64,000 nt of DNA from Thermoanaerobacter sp. (GTDB lineage Bacteria > Bacillota > Thermoanaerobacteria > Thermoanaerobacterales > Thermoanaerobacteraceae). The notes below the pieces were generated by a model. It worked only from the letters and a program-made list of their open reading frames with translations, was not told the origin of the DNA and did no database searches. Every line of letters starts with the position of its first letter. The first letter of the stretch is position 1. Positions 1 through 8,209 of this stretch are shown one piece after another. The DNA lies in NCBI GenBank assembly GCA_014896455.1, contig JADBKJ010000019.1, forward strand, positions 1 through 64,000, read 5' to 3'. A program made the translations under genes and the position numbers.

Positions 1-567
1 CAGAAATGATTTTTGGCAATGAGCATAAAACCGTTGGGAGAAGAGTGGTACAATGCTTATTATGCCCAAAATCTCTCTGGCCCTCTCTCTTTGTGAGTCA
101 GTCTCAGATAACTTTATGTAAGGGTCTATTTGCCTTAATCCGTATATGATAAAACTTAAATTATTCATTATCCTTTTGGTGTAAAAATATATATGCTGTC
201 TTGAAAATAGTATGGTGGGAAAGTTTCTTTTTAAGTCACTTATGAAAGAACTGAGAGTTTTTTCTCTTGTAAGTGTCTCTTTTAAAGACTTTACAATCAT
301 ATTGAAAGAATACTGAAAATGGGGAAGACAGAAATCAGGGAGGTAGGAAAGAGTTCTTTTACACACAGGACATATATATCTTCTTATGGCTATTTTTATA
401 CAGTTAGGTCCATCTAAATAGTAACGGTAATAAAACCCGTGCTTTTTTAGTTTTACTCTACACTTGCAATCGGGATAAGGACATATATATGGTGGGTCAG
501 GAAAATTGTAATCTTTACCTTTATGTAAATACTCTTCAATGTTATCAACATGGAAAATTATTTGCAT
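1..567 (-). CDS. Zinc-ribbon protein resembling DUF6431 family, partial
   Basis: The reading frame is open for 189 codons from the ATG at 567 to the window edge, so the C-terminus is missing. Two cysteine pairs (CPYPDCKC near residue 30 and CPVCK near residue 68) form a likely zinc ribbon at the N-terminus, followed by a helical, basic region. I recall this layout from DUF6431-type proteins common in Clostridia, which often sit near transposon debris; that family name is from memory and not certain. No catalytic motif is visible in the part present. A perfect 21-bp inverted repeat lies just upstream of the start. It could be a transposase-like or DNA-binding protein; the function is unknown. 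Confidence 0.6.
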   Translation of the reverse strand, partial: MQIIFHVDNIEEYLHKGKDYNFPDPPYICPYPDCKCRVKLKKHGFYYRYYLDGPNCIKIAIRRYICPVCKRTLSYLPDFCLPHFQYSFNMIVKSLKETLTREKTLSSFISDLKRNFPTILFSRQHIYFYTKRIMNNLSFIIYGLRQIDPYIKLSETDSQRERAREILGIISIVPLFSQRFYAHCQKSFL

Positions 568-583
568 AAGTAACCTCTCCAAT

Positions 584-643
584 TAAAATTAATGCTAAAG
601 GAATCTGAAAAAATTTTTTTAAATTCCTTTAGCATTAATTTTA
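584..643. repeat. Perfect 21-bp inverted repeat (hairpin) upstream of the zinc-ribbon gene
   Basis: The arms 584-604 and 623-643 are exact reverse complements (core ATTAATGCTAAAGGAAT) separated by 18 nt of A/T-rich sequence. The left arm ends 17 bp before the minus-strand start codon at 567. It could be a terminator between divergent units, an operator, or the end of a mobile element. Confidence 0.8.
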
Positions 644-821
644 TCACAAGATTATTTAATCTGAAAAATTTTATCGATTTTGGGCTAAATTAATTTGAGA
701 AATGACAGTGTGAAGTGAATAGGCTTTGTAGTGAATAAGAGATTGATAAGATTAATAAAAAAATTTTTTATCATAAGCAGGAATTTTAAAATTTATAGCG
801 AATATATATAATATAAACTCC

Positions 822-868
822 TGCACAAATTACATTATATTGCACAAATGTGCAAATTTGATTAAGAT
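822..868 (+). promoter_or_regulatory. Sorbitol operon promoter with SorC-type operator
   Basis: A perfect 16-bp palindrome TTGCACAAATGTGCAA lies at 840-855, with an extra half site TGCACAAAT at 822-830. The first six bases of the palindrome double as a -35 box (TTGCAC, 840-845), followed after 17 bp by TAAGAT at 863-868. The same TTGCACA motif overlaps the -35 of the regulator gene downstream, which argues that both are bound by the SorC-family protein encoded at 1927-2886. The site sits about 100 bp before the first gene. The upstream stretch 644-821 holds no recognisable gene. Confidence 0.65.
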
Positions 869-964
869 ACGACTAAAATATATCATGCAGTAATAATTTA
901 GAAGAAACAAAAATATAAATAAAAAGCCTGACGACAATTAAAACATATATAGTTGGAGGTAGAT

Positions 965-1792
965 ATGATGGGAGAATCGTGGTTAAATCTAGAAAACAAA
1001 GTTGCGATAATAACAGGAGGTGCTTCTGGTATAGGTAAAGAAATAGCAATTAAGTTAGCAGAACAAGGAGCATCAGTAGTTATAGCTGATATAAATTCTG
1101 ATGATGAGAAAGTCATAAATCAATTAAGTGGGGGAAGAAAAAGACATCTATTTTTACAAACAGATGTTGCCAAAAAAGATAGTGTTAGGAAGATGGTAGA
1201 GAATGTTATTAAGATATTTAGAAAAATTGATATATTGGTTAATAATGCTGGTATAAATATTCCAAGACTTTTAGTAGATCCTAAAGATCCAAACGGAAAA
1301 TATGAGTTGAACGAGCAAGATTTTGACTTAATGGTAGCAGTAAATCAAAAGGGCACTTTTTTCTGCACTCAGGAAGTAGCGCGAGAAATGATAAAAAATG
1401 GATACGGTGTCATAATTAATATGAGCTCGGAAGCAGGTCTTGAAGGTTCAGAAGGTCAGAGTTGCTATGCAGGAACAAAAGGTGCTATTTATGCTTTTAC
1501 AAGGTCATGGGCAAAGGAATTGGGCAAATATGGAATAAGAGTTGTAGGAGTTGCTCCAGGAATTATTGAAGATACAGGATTAAGAACTTTAGAATATGAA
1601 AAGGCTCTTGCTTATACGAGAGGTATCACTGTAGAAAAATTAAGAGAAAATTATGAAAATAAATCAATACCTCTAGGAAGAGCTGGTAGAGTTAGTGAAA
1701 TAGCAGATTTGGTTTGTTTTTTGGCTTCAGAAAGAGCAAGTTATATTCATGGAGTTACTTACAACATTTCAGGTGGAAAATCTCGTGGTTAA
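965..1792 (+). CDS. srlD: Sorbitol-6-phosphate 2-dehydrogenase (SDR family)
   Basis: This 275-residue cytoplasmic short-chain dehydrogenase should oxidise imported sorbitol-6-phosphate to fructose-6-phosphate with NAD+. The Rossmann motif TGGASGIGKEIA lies near residue 18, NNAG in the middle, and the catalytic Tyr-x-x-x-Lys is in CYAGTKGA. The C-terminal YNISGGKSRG ending is typical of Gram-positive sorbitol-6-phosphate dehydrogenases. ATG 965 is chosen over an upstream in-frame TTG at 953 because GGAGG at 955-959 would then lie inside the gene; ATG 968 is also possible. It is the first gene of a complete glucitol PTS operon, which strongly supports the substrate. Confidence 0.85.
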   Translation: MMGESWLNLENKVAIITGGASGIGKEIAIKLAEQGASVVIADINSDDEKVINQLSGGRKRHLFLQTDVAKKDSVRKMVENVIKIFRKIDILVNNAGINIPRLLVDPKDPNGKYELNEQDFDLMVAVNQKGTFFCTQEVAREMIKNGYGVIINMSSEAGLEGSEGQSCYAGTKGAIYAFTRSWAKELGKYGIRVVGVAPGIIEDTGLRTLEYEKALAYTRGITVEKLRENYENKSIPLGRAGRVSEIADLVCFLASERASYIHGVTYNISGGKSRG

Positions 1793-1864
1793 GTTGCTCA
1801 ACATATAATTTTCTACTCTCATCACCCCTCATGTTTTGCGTTTTATAAATCAAATATTACACTA

Positions 1865-1893
1865 TTGCACATTTGTGTCAAAAAGTTTATACT
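1865..1893 (+). promoter_or_regulatory. Internal promoter/operator of the sorC-type regulator
   Basis: TTGCAC (1865-1870) and TATACT (1888-1893) are separated by exactly 17 bp. The -35 lies within TTGCACATTTGTGTCAA (1865-1881), an imperfect copy of the palindrome upstream of srlD. This suggests autoregulation of the regulator gene. Confidence 0.7.
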
Positions 1894-1926
1894 ACTAAAG
1901 TAGAATAAAAAATGAGGGGTGATGCT

Positions 1927-2886
1927 ATGAGTAAGTGGGAAGAAACAAGGCTTCTTGCTAAAATTGCTCAGATGTATTATATTGAAAACTTAACTCAAAG
2001 TGAGATATCCAAAAAATTAGGTATTTATCGGACAACTATAAGTAGACTTTTGAAAAAGGCAAGAGAAAAGGGAATAGTAGAAATCGTGATCAAAAGTGAT
2101 TTTGGTGAGTGCTTAGAATTAGAAAAATTATTAGAAAGTAAATTTTCTTTAAAAGAAGCAGTTGTTATACCATCTACAGATGAGCAAAACGAAATAATAT
2201 TAAAACAAATGCTTGGTAAAGCCGGAGCAGAATATTTAAAAAGAATTGTTAAAGATGGAGACGTAATAGGGTTTGCATGGGGTACTACCATGGCTGCAGT
2301 TGCAAATGCATTGTCGGATTGTAATAGTATTTCTGCTAATATTATTCCCCTTGTAGGTGGACCAGGAAACATAGAAAGTGAATACCATGTTAATACAATA
2401 GTATCAAAAGTTGCGTCTGCCTTTAAGGCTAAAGGACATTATCTCTATGCTCCGGCTATTACTGCAGAAAAAGAAACGAAAAAAGCTATTATGAATGATA
2501 ATAATTTAAGATCAATACTAGAATTATGGAATAAAGTTAATATTGCAGTGGTAGGAATAGGCGCCCCTATTAAGTCTTCTAATCTAATATGGTCAGGTTA
2601 TTTTGGAAATGAAGATATTGAATTTTTGAAAAAGGTAAATGCAGTTGGTGATATATGTTCTAGATTTTACGACATAAATGGTAATATTATAAATTCGGAT
2701 TTAAATGATAGAACAATAGCGATAGATTTAGAAAAACTGCGAAATATTGAATATTCAATAGGAGTTGCTGAATCTCTTGAAAAGGTTCCCTCAATATTAG
2801 GAGCATTAAATGGTAGATTTATAAATGTGCTTATTACTACAGAAAGAACTGCAAAATTATTAATTGAATTAAATAACAATATGTAA
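1927..2886 (+). CDS. SorC/DeoR-family sugar-responsive transcriptional regulator
   Basis: This 319-residue protein begins with a helix-turn-helix (LTQSEISKKLGIYRTTISRL, near residues 20-40). The rest is a sugar-phosphate-binding domain of the SorC type, with glycine-rich stretches such as WGTTMAAVANAL and PLVGGPGNIES. ATG 1927 is preferred because GAGGGGTG at 1914-1921 gives it good spacing; an ATG at 1912 would precede that site. It lies between the dehydrogenase and transport genes of the sorbitol operon, and both its own promoter and that of srlD carry TTGCACA-type operators. It probably senses a phosphorylated sorbitol or fructose metabolite. Whether it activates or represses cannot be told from the sequence. 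Confidence 0.85.
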   Translation: MSKWEETRLLAKIAQMYYIENLTQSEISKKLGIYRTTISRLLKKAREKGIVEIVIKSDFGECLELEKLLESKFSLKEAVVIPSTDEQNEIILKQMLGKAGAEYLKRIVKDGDVIGFAWGTTMAAVANALSDCNSISANIIPLVGGPGNIESEYHVNTIVSKVASAFKAKGHYLYAPAITAEKETKKAIMNDNNLRSILELWNKVNIAVVGIGAPIKSSNLIWSGYFGNEDIEFLKKVNAVGDICSRFYDINGNIINSDLNDRTIAIDLEKLRNIEYSIGVAESLEKVPSILGALNGRFINVLITTERTAKLLIELNNNM

Positions 2887-2936
2887 AAAATGTATTATTA
2901 AATAATTTTAGAAACAATTTTTAAAAGAGGGATTTT

Positions 2937-3320
2937 ATGGTTTGGTATATAGTTATATTGCTGGGAGCTGCATGGTTTATACAGAGTATTTTAGGATATT
3001 TGCAAATAAAACATTTTAATAATCATTTTAAAAAAATGAGAGAATTAGGAAGAGTTGCAATAGGGAAGAACAAAGGCAAAATAAGAGCTGGGGTAGTTGT
3101 TCTAATTGCGGTCGACGGAAATGGTAACATTATTCGAGTTGAAAAAATGAAAGGTGTTTCGGTTTTTGCCAGAATGAAACCTGTGAAAGGATTAGAAGAC
3201 AAAAATATTCTCAGTATAGATAATAACACACTAAAAAATTTTGACAAATTGACAGCTAAAGCTATAGAGAATGCAATAGAAAATTTTAAAAAATTTTCTG
3301 CTGAAGGAGGTGAGGAATAG
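2937..3320 (+). CDS. srlM: Glucitol operon activator GutM
   Basis: This 127-residue protein has one N-terminal hydrophobic segment (residues 2-20, YIVILLGAAWFIQSILGYLQ) and a small soluble domain containing HFKKMRELGRVAIGKNKGKI and VEKMKGVSVFARMKPVKGL. Both are hallmarks of GutM/SrlM. GutM proteins accompany glucitol PTS genes and act as activators or accessory factors in E. coli. A ribosome site (AAGAGGG) precedes the ATG. It lies between the regulator and the EIIC gene, the usual place in Firmicutes. Confidence 0.85.
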   Translation: MVWYIVILLGAAWFIQSILGYLQIKHFNNHFKKMRELGRVAIGKNKGKIRAGVVVLIAVDGNGNIIRVEKMKGVSVFARMKPVKGLEDKNILSIDNNTLKNFDKLTAKAIENAIENFKKFSAEGGEE

Positions 3321-3390
3321 AAGAAATGTTTTAAATAGTTTATAAGTAGTTATGCAAAATTAAATAAAAGAACAAAAAGGAGGTAATTTT

Positions 3391-3939
3391 ATGGAAGTAT
3401 TGACACATGCGGCGGAAGTTTTTATAGGTTTATTTCAAGAAGGTGGGAAAACATTTGTAAATATGCTTTCTGGGATAGTTCCCACATTAATAATGCTTCT
3501 TGTTGCGATGAATGCATTAATAAAATTTGTTGGTCCTGAAAAGGTTGAAAAATTAGCAAAAGCTAGTTCAAGAAATGTATTTACAAGATATCTTATACTA
3601 CCTGTGGTTGGAACATTCTTTTTCTGCAATCCCATGACATTATCATTAGGTAAATTTTTACCAGAAAAATACAAACCTAGCTATTATGCAGCAGCATCCT
3701 TTTCATGTCATACCATGAATGGACTGTTTCCGCATGTAAATCCAGCTGAACTCTTTGTGTTTTTAGGTATAGCGAATGGTATTACTCAACTAGGTTTGCC
3801 AACAAGTGACTTGGCTTTAAGATATTTTTTGGTAGGAGTTGTAACGAACTTCTTTAGAGGTTGGATAACAGATTTCACAACTTCTTGGGTTGAAAAGCAA
3901 CAAAATGTTAAATTAAAGACGGTAATTTCTCTTAAATAA
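3391..3939 (+). CDS. srlA: PTS glucitol/sorbitol-specific EIIC component
   Basis: This 182-residue membrane protein matches the length of SrlA EIIC2. It has several hydrophobic segments and the family sequences [20 protein letters not shown] and [20 protein letters not shown]. With the EIIBC protein at 4089 it forms the membrane channel for sorbitol uptake coupled to phosphorylation. A strong AAGGAGG site precedes ATG 3391. About 150 bp follow with no gene before the next cistron. Confidence 0.9.
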   Translation: MEVLTHAAEVFIGLFQEGGKTFVNMLSGIVPTLIMLLVAMNALIKFVGPEKVEKLAKASSRNVFTRYLILPVVGTFFFCNPMTLSLGKFLPEKYKPSYYAAASFSCHTMNGLFPHVNPAELFVFLGIANGITQLGLPTSDLALRYFLVGVVTNFFRGWITDFTTSWVEKQQNVKLKTVISLK

Positions 3940-4088
3940 TCTTGAGTGATAAAAAATAAGTTATCTTAGATAAATTGCTTAACAGAAGAAATGAAGTTAA
4001 ACAAAAATATTTATGAAGCCTTTACTAAGGAAATTTTTAGTTAAAATACTTTTAATAACACAAAATTTACAATAAAGGAGGATGAAAA

Positions 4089-5093
4089 ATGAGCAAATAT
4101 AGGAGTATAAAGATAACTGCGGGGCCAGGTGGATTTGGTGGACCTTTAATTATAACGCCTACAGAGAAAAGAAACAAAGTTGTGACCATTACAGGAGGAG
4201 ATATTTCACCTGTTGCGAAAAGGATTGCTGAGTTAACGGGTTGTGAACTGATAGACGGTTTCAAAACTACAGTTCCAGATGATGAAATTGCATGCGTAAT
4301 AATAGATTGTGGTGGAACATTAAGGTGTGGTATATACCCTCAAAAAAATATACCAACAGTAAATTTAACACCTGCTGGCCCAAGCGGTCCGCTTTCACAA
4401 TATATTAAACCTGATATATATGTCTCAGGAGTTAAAACGAACAACATAGAACTATTTAATGGGCCTATAGAAGAGATAAAAGCTAACATTGAAGAAGTTG
4501 CAGCAGCAACTCCAAAGCTAAAGTATGATACAAGTAAAAAAATTAGTGAACAATCAAATACAGGAAATTTAATGGTTAAAATAGGTAAAGGCATGGGATA
4601 CTTAGTTGGGGTACTATATCAAGCAGGGCGTGATACTATAGATACAGTATTAAGGACGATTCTTCCATTTATGGCTTTTGTATCTATGTTAATTGGCATA
4701 ATATTAAAATCTGGAATAGGCGATGCGGTGGCACATGTATTAACGCCTCTTGCTGGTACATTACCTGGATTGTTACTGATATCAGCAATTTGTTCTTTTC
4801 CATTTCTTTCGCCGTTCTTGGGACCTGGCGCGGTAATAGCTCAGGTTATAGGTGTATTAGTTGGTGTTGAAATAGGCAAAGGCCATATTCCTCCACAATT
4901 ATCTTTACCTGCTTTATTTGCAATAAACTCACAGGCAGCATGTGATTTTATACCTGTGGGGCTTGGACTTGCAGAAGCAGAACCGGAAACAGTAGAAGTT
5001 GGTGTACCATCTGTATTGTATAGTAGATTCTTGACTGGTCCTACCACTGTATTTGTTGCATGGCTTGCAAGTTTTGGCCTTTATTCAAAATAA
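4089..5093 (+). CDS. srlE: PTS glucitol/sorbitol-specific EIIBC component
   Basis: This 334-residue protein has an N-terminal EIIB domain (about residues 1-170, motif [11 protein letters not shown]) and a C-terminal membrane part with at least four hydrophobic segments. The likely phosphorylated cysteine is in [14 protein letters not shown] near residue 80. The membrane part contains [20 protein letters not shown] and ends with a conserved [17 protein letters not shown] segment. It transfers phosphate from EIIA (5194-5574) to incoming sorbitol. A good AAAGGAGG site lies upstream of ATG 4089. Its length and domain order are normal for SrlE. Confidence 0.9.
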   Translation: MSKYRSIKITAGPGGFGGPLIITPTEKRNKVVTITGGDISPVAKRIAELTGCELIDGFKTTVPDDEIACVIIDCGGTLRCGIYPQKNIPTVNLTPAGPSGPLSQYIKPDIYVSGVKTNNIELFNGPIEEIKANIEEVAAATPKLKYDTSKKISEQSNTGNLMVKIGKGMGYLVGVLYQAGRDTIDTVLRTILPFMAFVSMLIGIILKSGIGDAVAHVLTPLAGTLPGLLLISAICSFPFLSPFLGPGAVIAQVIGVLVGVEIGKGHIPPQLSLPALFAINSQAACDFIPVGLGLAEAEPETVEVGVPSVLYSRFLTGPTTVFVAWLASFGLYSK

Positions 5094-5101
5094 AATGGTA
5101 A

Positions 5102-5151
5102 AATAATAAGGGAATAGAAGATAGTACCACTATCTTCTTTCCCTTATTATT
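5102..5151 (+). other. Strong stem-loop between srlE and srlB
   Basis: AATAATAAGGGAA and the following GAAGATAGT pair almost completely with ACTATCTTC and TTTCCCTTATTATT across a 3-nt loop. It starts 8 bp after the srlE stop and has only a short, broken T-run. It is more likely an mRNA processing or stability hairpin, or a partial terminator inside the operon, than a full terminator. Confidence 0.6.
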
Positions 5152-5193
5152 AATATTAATTAATGTTAAGAATTTTATTAGGAGGAGAGCAAA

Positions 5194-5574
5194 ATGAATA
5201 CTATTTATGAAACGATCGTTACTAAAATAGGTGCAAAAGTGCAAGACTTTTATTCAGAAAAAATTGTTATATTATTTGGAGATAATGTTCCGGATGAATT
5301 AATTGAGTATTGTGTACTACATAATAGTAAGATAGATAAAGCGCATATAGATTATAAAAATATAGAAGTTGGAGATATACTTAAGATAAATGAAGAAAAA
5401 TTTAAAATAACAGCAGTGGGTGAATTGGTCAATGTTAACCTTAAAAATCTAGGACACATTACTATAAAATTTGACGGAAGTACGATAGCAGAACTACCCG
5501 GAACTTTACATGTAGAAAATAAAAATATACCAATTATAAATGTAGGGGATGCAATAGTAATTGTGAGGGAATAA
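5194..5574 (+). CDS. srlB: PTS glucitol/sorbitol-specific EIIA component
   Basis: This 126-residue soluble protein matches SrlB in length and in the sequences VPDELIEYCVLH and FDGSTIAELPGTLHVE. It accepts phosphate from HPr and passes it to SrlE. The glucitol EIIA active histidine is expected in the N-terminal half; HNSKIDKAHIDYKNIEVGD contains candidates. GGAGGAG precedes ATG 5194. It is placed after EIIBC, as in other glucitol operons. The interval to the next gene (5575-5711) shows nothing recognisable. Confidence 0.85.
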   Translation: MNTIYETIVTKIGAKVQDFYSEKIVILFGDNVPDELIEYCVLHNSKIDKAHIDYKNIEVGDILKINEEKFKITAVGELVNVNLKNLGHITIKFDGSTIAELPGTLHVENKNIPIINVGDAIVIVRE

Positions 5575-5711
5575 TAATAATTAATTTACCATAAAACCAA
5601 GTAGAGATGTGCGTTTAACTTTGCTTTTCATAGATTTTCTCCGTTTCGTTTTGTTTAGTTTATGAAAAATTTAAGGTTATACAAGGACAAAAAGAAGGGA
5701 GGAAAATTATT

Positions 5712-6380
5712 ATGTTATTATTAATGGATACAGCTAACATAAAAGAAATTAAACAAAGTATTGAAATGTATCCGATAGATGGTGTAACGACAAATCCTTC
5801 TATAATAGCAAAAGAAAAAAGGGATTTTATTGAATTATTGAAGGAAATTAGAGATATAATAGGATATGATAAAATGCTTCATGTACAGGTTATTAGCCAG
5901 AAAGCAGATGAAATTGTAGAAGAAGCAAAATATATAAATAAAGAAATAGGAGGAAATTTATATATAAAAATACCCGTAATACCTGAAGGAATAAAAGCCA
6001 TAAAAATGCTTAAAGGAGAAATAAAAACAACGGCAACTGCTGTATTTACACCTCAACAGGCACTTATAGCGGCTAAATCTGGTGCCGATTTTGTTGCGCC
6101 TTATGTAAACAGATTAGATAATATATCCGCAAATGGCATTAAAGTTGTATCAGATATTGTAAAACTTATAAATATATATAATTTTAATACTAAAGTTATT
6201 GCCGCAAGTTTTAAAAATGTCGAACAAATTTATGGAGTATGTATGGCTGGAGCTCATGCTATTACGGTTAATTATGATATGATAAATAAATTGATTTTCC
6301 ATCCAATGACTGATTGGAGTGTGTTGCAATTTGTTAAAGATTGGGAAAATTTTTATGGTAATAAAAAAATACGAACATAG
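5712..6380 (+). CDS. fsa: Fructose-6-phosphate aldolase (transaldolase-like)
   Basis: This 222-residue TIM-barrel protein has the length of the small transaldolase/FSA group. The Schiff-base lysine is in LYIKIPVIPEGIKAIKML near residue 85. The segments GVTTNPSIIAKEKRDF, GADFVAPYVNRLDN and KVIAASFKN match FSA closely. In E. coli FSA reversibly cleaves fructose-6-phosphate to dihydroxyacetone and glyceraldehyde-3-phosphate; the related TalC proteins are true transaldolases, and sequence inspection alone does not fully separate them. As the last gene of the sorbitol operon it would act on the fructose-6-phosphate made by SrlD. GGGAGG precedes the ATG. Confidence 0.8.
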   Translation: MLLLMDTANIKEIKQSIEMYPIDGVTTNPSIIAKEKRDFIELLKEIRDIIGYDKMLHVQVISQKADEIVEEAKYINKEIGGNLYIKIPVIPEGIKAIKMLKGEIKTTATAVFTPQQALIAAKSGADFVAPYVNRLDNISANGIKVVSDIVKLINIYNFNTKVIAASFKNVEQIYGVCMAGAHAITVNYDMINKLIFHPMTDWSVLQFVKDWENFYGNKKIRT

Positions 6381-6686
6381 GAAATTATATTTAGAAGTAA
6401 TTACAAATAGGTAAAATTTAGGATAATATAAAAATATCAAATAACATAATTATAAATAAATTGAGATTGCGGCTTTAAAATATTGAAAGATGAAATTTGA
6501 TGACTACATTACAAAAGAGAGTTACTCTGTTAATATAAACTAAATAAGAGTTTTACCAATTGCTATGACAACGGGGCAAATGACAGAGACCGTGGCGAGT
6601 AGAGCAGCATGAGAAATATTTTATTAAAACAGAGAGCTTTTTAAAAAAGAGGCATCAGAATAGGTCAAGTCCAAATTTCTGTATAA
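6381..6686. other. Intergenic decayed sequence after the sorbitol operon
   Basis: There is no credible gene, terminator or RNA here. Base composition becomes mixed around 6540-6600, suggesting remnants of foreign DNA, but no family could be recognised. Confidence 0.4.
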
Positions 6687-6851
6687 AAATTCCGGTGTAT
6701 ACGACCAGATGCTCATATTACCGCTGCACGGCCTATTATACTGCCTCCGGACATGTATGTGTCAAAGATACGCTATCGCCGGGCCTTGACAGCCCTTGAC
6801 ACCAAGAGCCTTCAGCAGTTATTAAAAGCTACCGGTGGTGATAATGGTTAA
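6687..6851 (+). pseudogene. C-terminal fragment of an unidentified protein
   Basis: One frame is open for about 54 codons and reads like a real protein tail (HITAARPIILPPDMYVSK, then RALTALDTKSLQQLLKATGG) ending in TAA at 6849-6851. It has no start codon or ribosome site and is more GC-rich than its neighbours, as expected of a fragment of a transferred gene. I do not recognise the family; a transposon or phage origin is possible. Confidence 0.35.
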
Positions 6852-7370
6852 CTATCTTTTCTCTTGTTTTTTTTTGCCATTTAAAATACTCGGCTGTATA
6901 CAAGTACTTTTTGCCACAAGACCATTTTTTCATCTTGTTGTTCCATTAGTAAAGTTCCGATTAGGAGAATAGCAGATTCTCGACTGGGGAATATCCTTAT
7001 CACTCTTTCACGGCGGCAAATCACTTCATTTAGCCGCTATAACATATTAGTAGTGCGAAGTCTCCTTTGGTAAAGTTCAGCAAGTTCTAAAATCCGTATT
7101 GCATTTTCAAACCCCTCTTCTAAAACTTCCATTGCCATAGGTGCTTTATTTCTATATTCATCTAATACTTGTTTAGTACCATTCTTGCTGTTTTGGCATA
7201 TGGTGCTTCAAATATAGCTCTTACCTTGGCATGGATTTCTTTTTGTAAAACTTTCGGAATTTTGTCAAGAATATTACGCATAAAGTGGGTTTGACATTCC
7301 TGCCAAGTAGCTCCTTGAAAATATCGACGAATAGAATAGCCTGTATAAGCTATTGCTATATGGTATACAC
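6850..7370 (-). pseudogene. Degenerate IS256-family transposase (C-terminal half)
   Basis: Read on the minus strand, the segments GATWQECQTHFMRNILDKIP, then ENAIRILELAELYQRRLRTT, then EVICRRERVIRIFPSRESA and LIGTLLMEQQDEKM follow the order of an IS256/mutator transposase. They are interrupted by in-frame stops and at least one frame change (around NKY-stop and NML-stop). The N-terminal half with the first catalytic aspartates is missing. It is a dead remnant. Confidence 0.8.
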
Positions 7371-7436
7371 GAGGTATTAGACAAGAACAAAATAAAAGAT
7401 ATTCTCGGACTTGAATAAAACAGGGTGTTCATTGTG

Positions 7437-7630
7437 TTAGAAAATTATTTGGTAAAAAGAAAAGTGACACCAGGGAGAAATAATTACATCTCCGATGTCC
7501 GGCGATTTAGTTGATATTACAAATGTTCCCGAGCCGGTATTTTCACAAAAAATGATGGGAGACGGAATTGCTATAGTGCTGACCGATGGAGTGGTTGTAT
7601 CACCTGTAGATGGTGTTGTCATAAATGTTT
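7437..7630 (+). pseudogene. Fragment of a glucose-type PTS EIIA (crr-like) gene
   Basis: The translation contains LFGKKK near 7445-7459 and, after one frame change, [34 protein letters not shown] and VVSPVDGVV. This is the N-terminal third of the EIIA-glucose fold (normal length about 160 residues). The reading frame then runs into a REP-like palindrome and the active-site histidine region is gone. It is a frameshifted, truncated remnant. Confidence 0.8.
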
Positions 7631-7639
7631 TTAAACGTC

Positions 7640-7691
7640 GGGGACGGTTCCTTTTGTCTGATTTTCATTTCAGACAAAAGGAACCGTCCCC
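7640..7691. repeat. REP-like perfect palindrome
   Basis: Arms 7640-7661 and 7670-7691 are exact 22-bp reverse complements around an 8-nt loop. The GGGGACGGTTCC core resembles the repetitive palindromes that accompany REP-associated tyrosine transposases in many bacteria. No such transposase is seen in this window. It directly interrupts the crr fragment. Confidence 0.75.
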
Positions 7692-7747
7692 TTTGTTTGA
7701 TAATGTTTGATAATGAAGTGTAGAAATAAGGCTATTGGAGAATATCC

Positions 7748-7880
7748 ATGAGACAGTGCGTCGATTGTGCCCGGTACCCTGCCGGAACCCGAAGGTCGAG
7801 CTTAGTTTTGTCGCTTTGGAACATCGGAGTGACGATGCAAAATATCCTATTTTAAAATTTTTGACTTTGTCAACAAGCTG
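7748..7880 (-). repeat. Dispersed terminator-associated repeat, copy 1 (truncated)
   Basis: On the minus strand this is nearly identical to the first half of the element at 22387-22649, from TTGTTGACAAAGT through GATATTTTGCATCGTCACTC to GGTACCGGGCACAATCGAC and CTGTCTCA. Homology ends near 7748, so the second terminal repeat and the matching flanking hairpin are lost. Its intact end again abuts a terminator hairpin (7883-7906). Confidence 0.85.
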
Positions 7881-7882
7881 AG

Positions 7883-7906
7883 ACTATACTTTAGTATAGT
7901 TTTTTT
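7883..7906 (+). terminator. Rho-independent terminator hairpin beside repeat copy 1
   Basis: ACTATACT (7883-7890) and AGTATAGT (7893-7900) form a perfect 8-bp stem, followed by six further T (7901-7906). No intact gene now ends just upstream on the plus strand, so it probably served the gene disrupted here. Confidence 0.7.
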
Positions 7907-7961
7907 GCTCATTTATGTAAATATTAACTGGAAATGTAACAAAAATTATACTAAAATATAG

Positions 7962-7990
7962 TAGACATTGAGAAAAATGTATATTATAAT
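7962..7990 (+). promoter_or_regulatory. Candidate sigma-A promoter of the small-gene cluster
   Basis: TAGACA (7962-7967) and TATAAT (7985-7990) are 17 bp apart. A ribosome site AAGGAGG (8015-8021) follows, but the next ATG (8036) is 14 nt away and opens only a 13-codon frame. Confidence 0.5.
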
Positions 7991-8063
7991 AACTGTAGAA
8001 AAGTTTGGTAGATCAAGGAGGATATAAACAATAATATGGTTTTTGAGGCTTTAATAAAACATT

Positions 8064-8183
8064 ATGTACCAGTCTAATAAGTATTTAGGGTTATTTAACT
8101 TAGTATTAGCTTTAATAGGGGTAGAGTCCATGGAAATAAACTCACCGGAGATAATACCCATATTTTTGAGGATATTGACTTGA
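8064..8183 (+). CDS. Small hydrophobic open reading frame, possibly frameshifted
   Basis: This 39-residue frame carries one hydrophobic stretch (YLGLFNLVLALIGV). It has no good ribosome site of its own. Around the T5 run at 8162-8166 a one-base slip would join it to the next frame (8210-8473), which is open upstream of its ATG. The two may therefore be pieces of one secreted protein broken by a frameshift. No family recognised. Confidence 0.3.
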   Translation: MYQSNKYLGLFNLVLALIGVESMEINSPEIIPIFLRILT

Positions 8184-8209
8184 TTTTGAAAGATAGAGGT
8201 CAAATAATC

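Noticed and set aside
898-1116. Minus-strand frame over the srlD start
   Set aside because: It lies opposite a well supported gene and has no ribosome site or family features.
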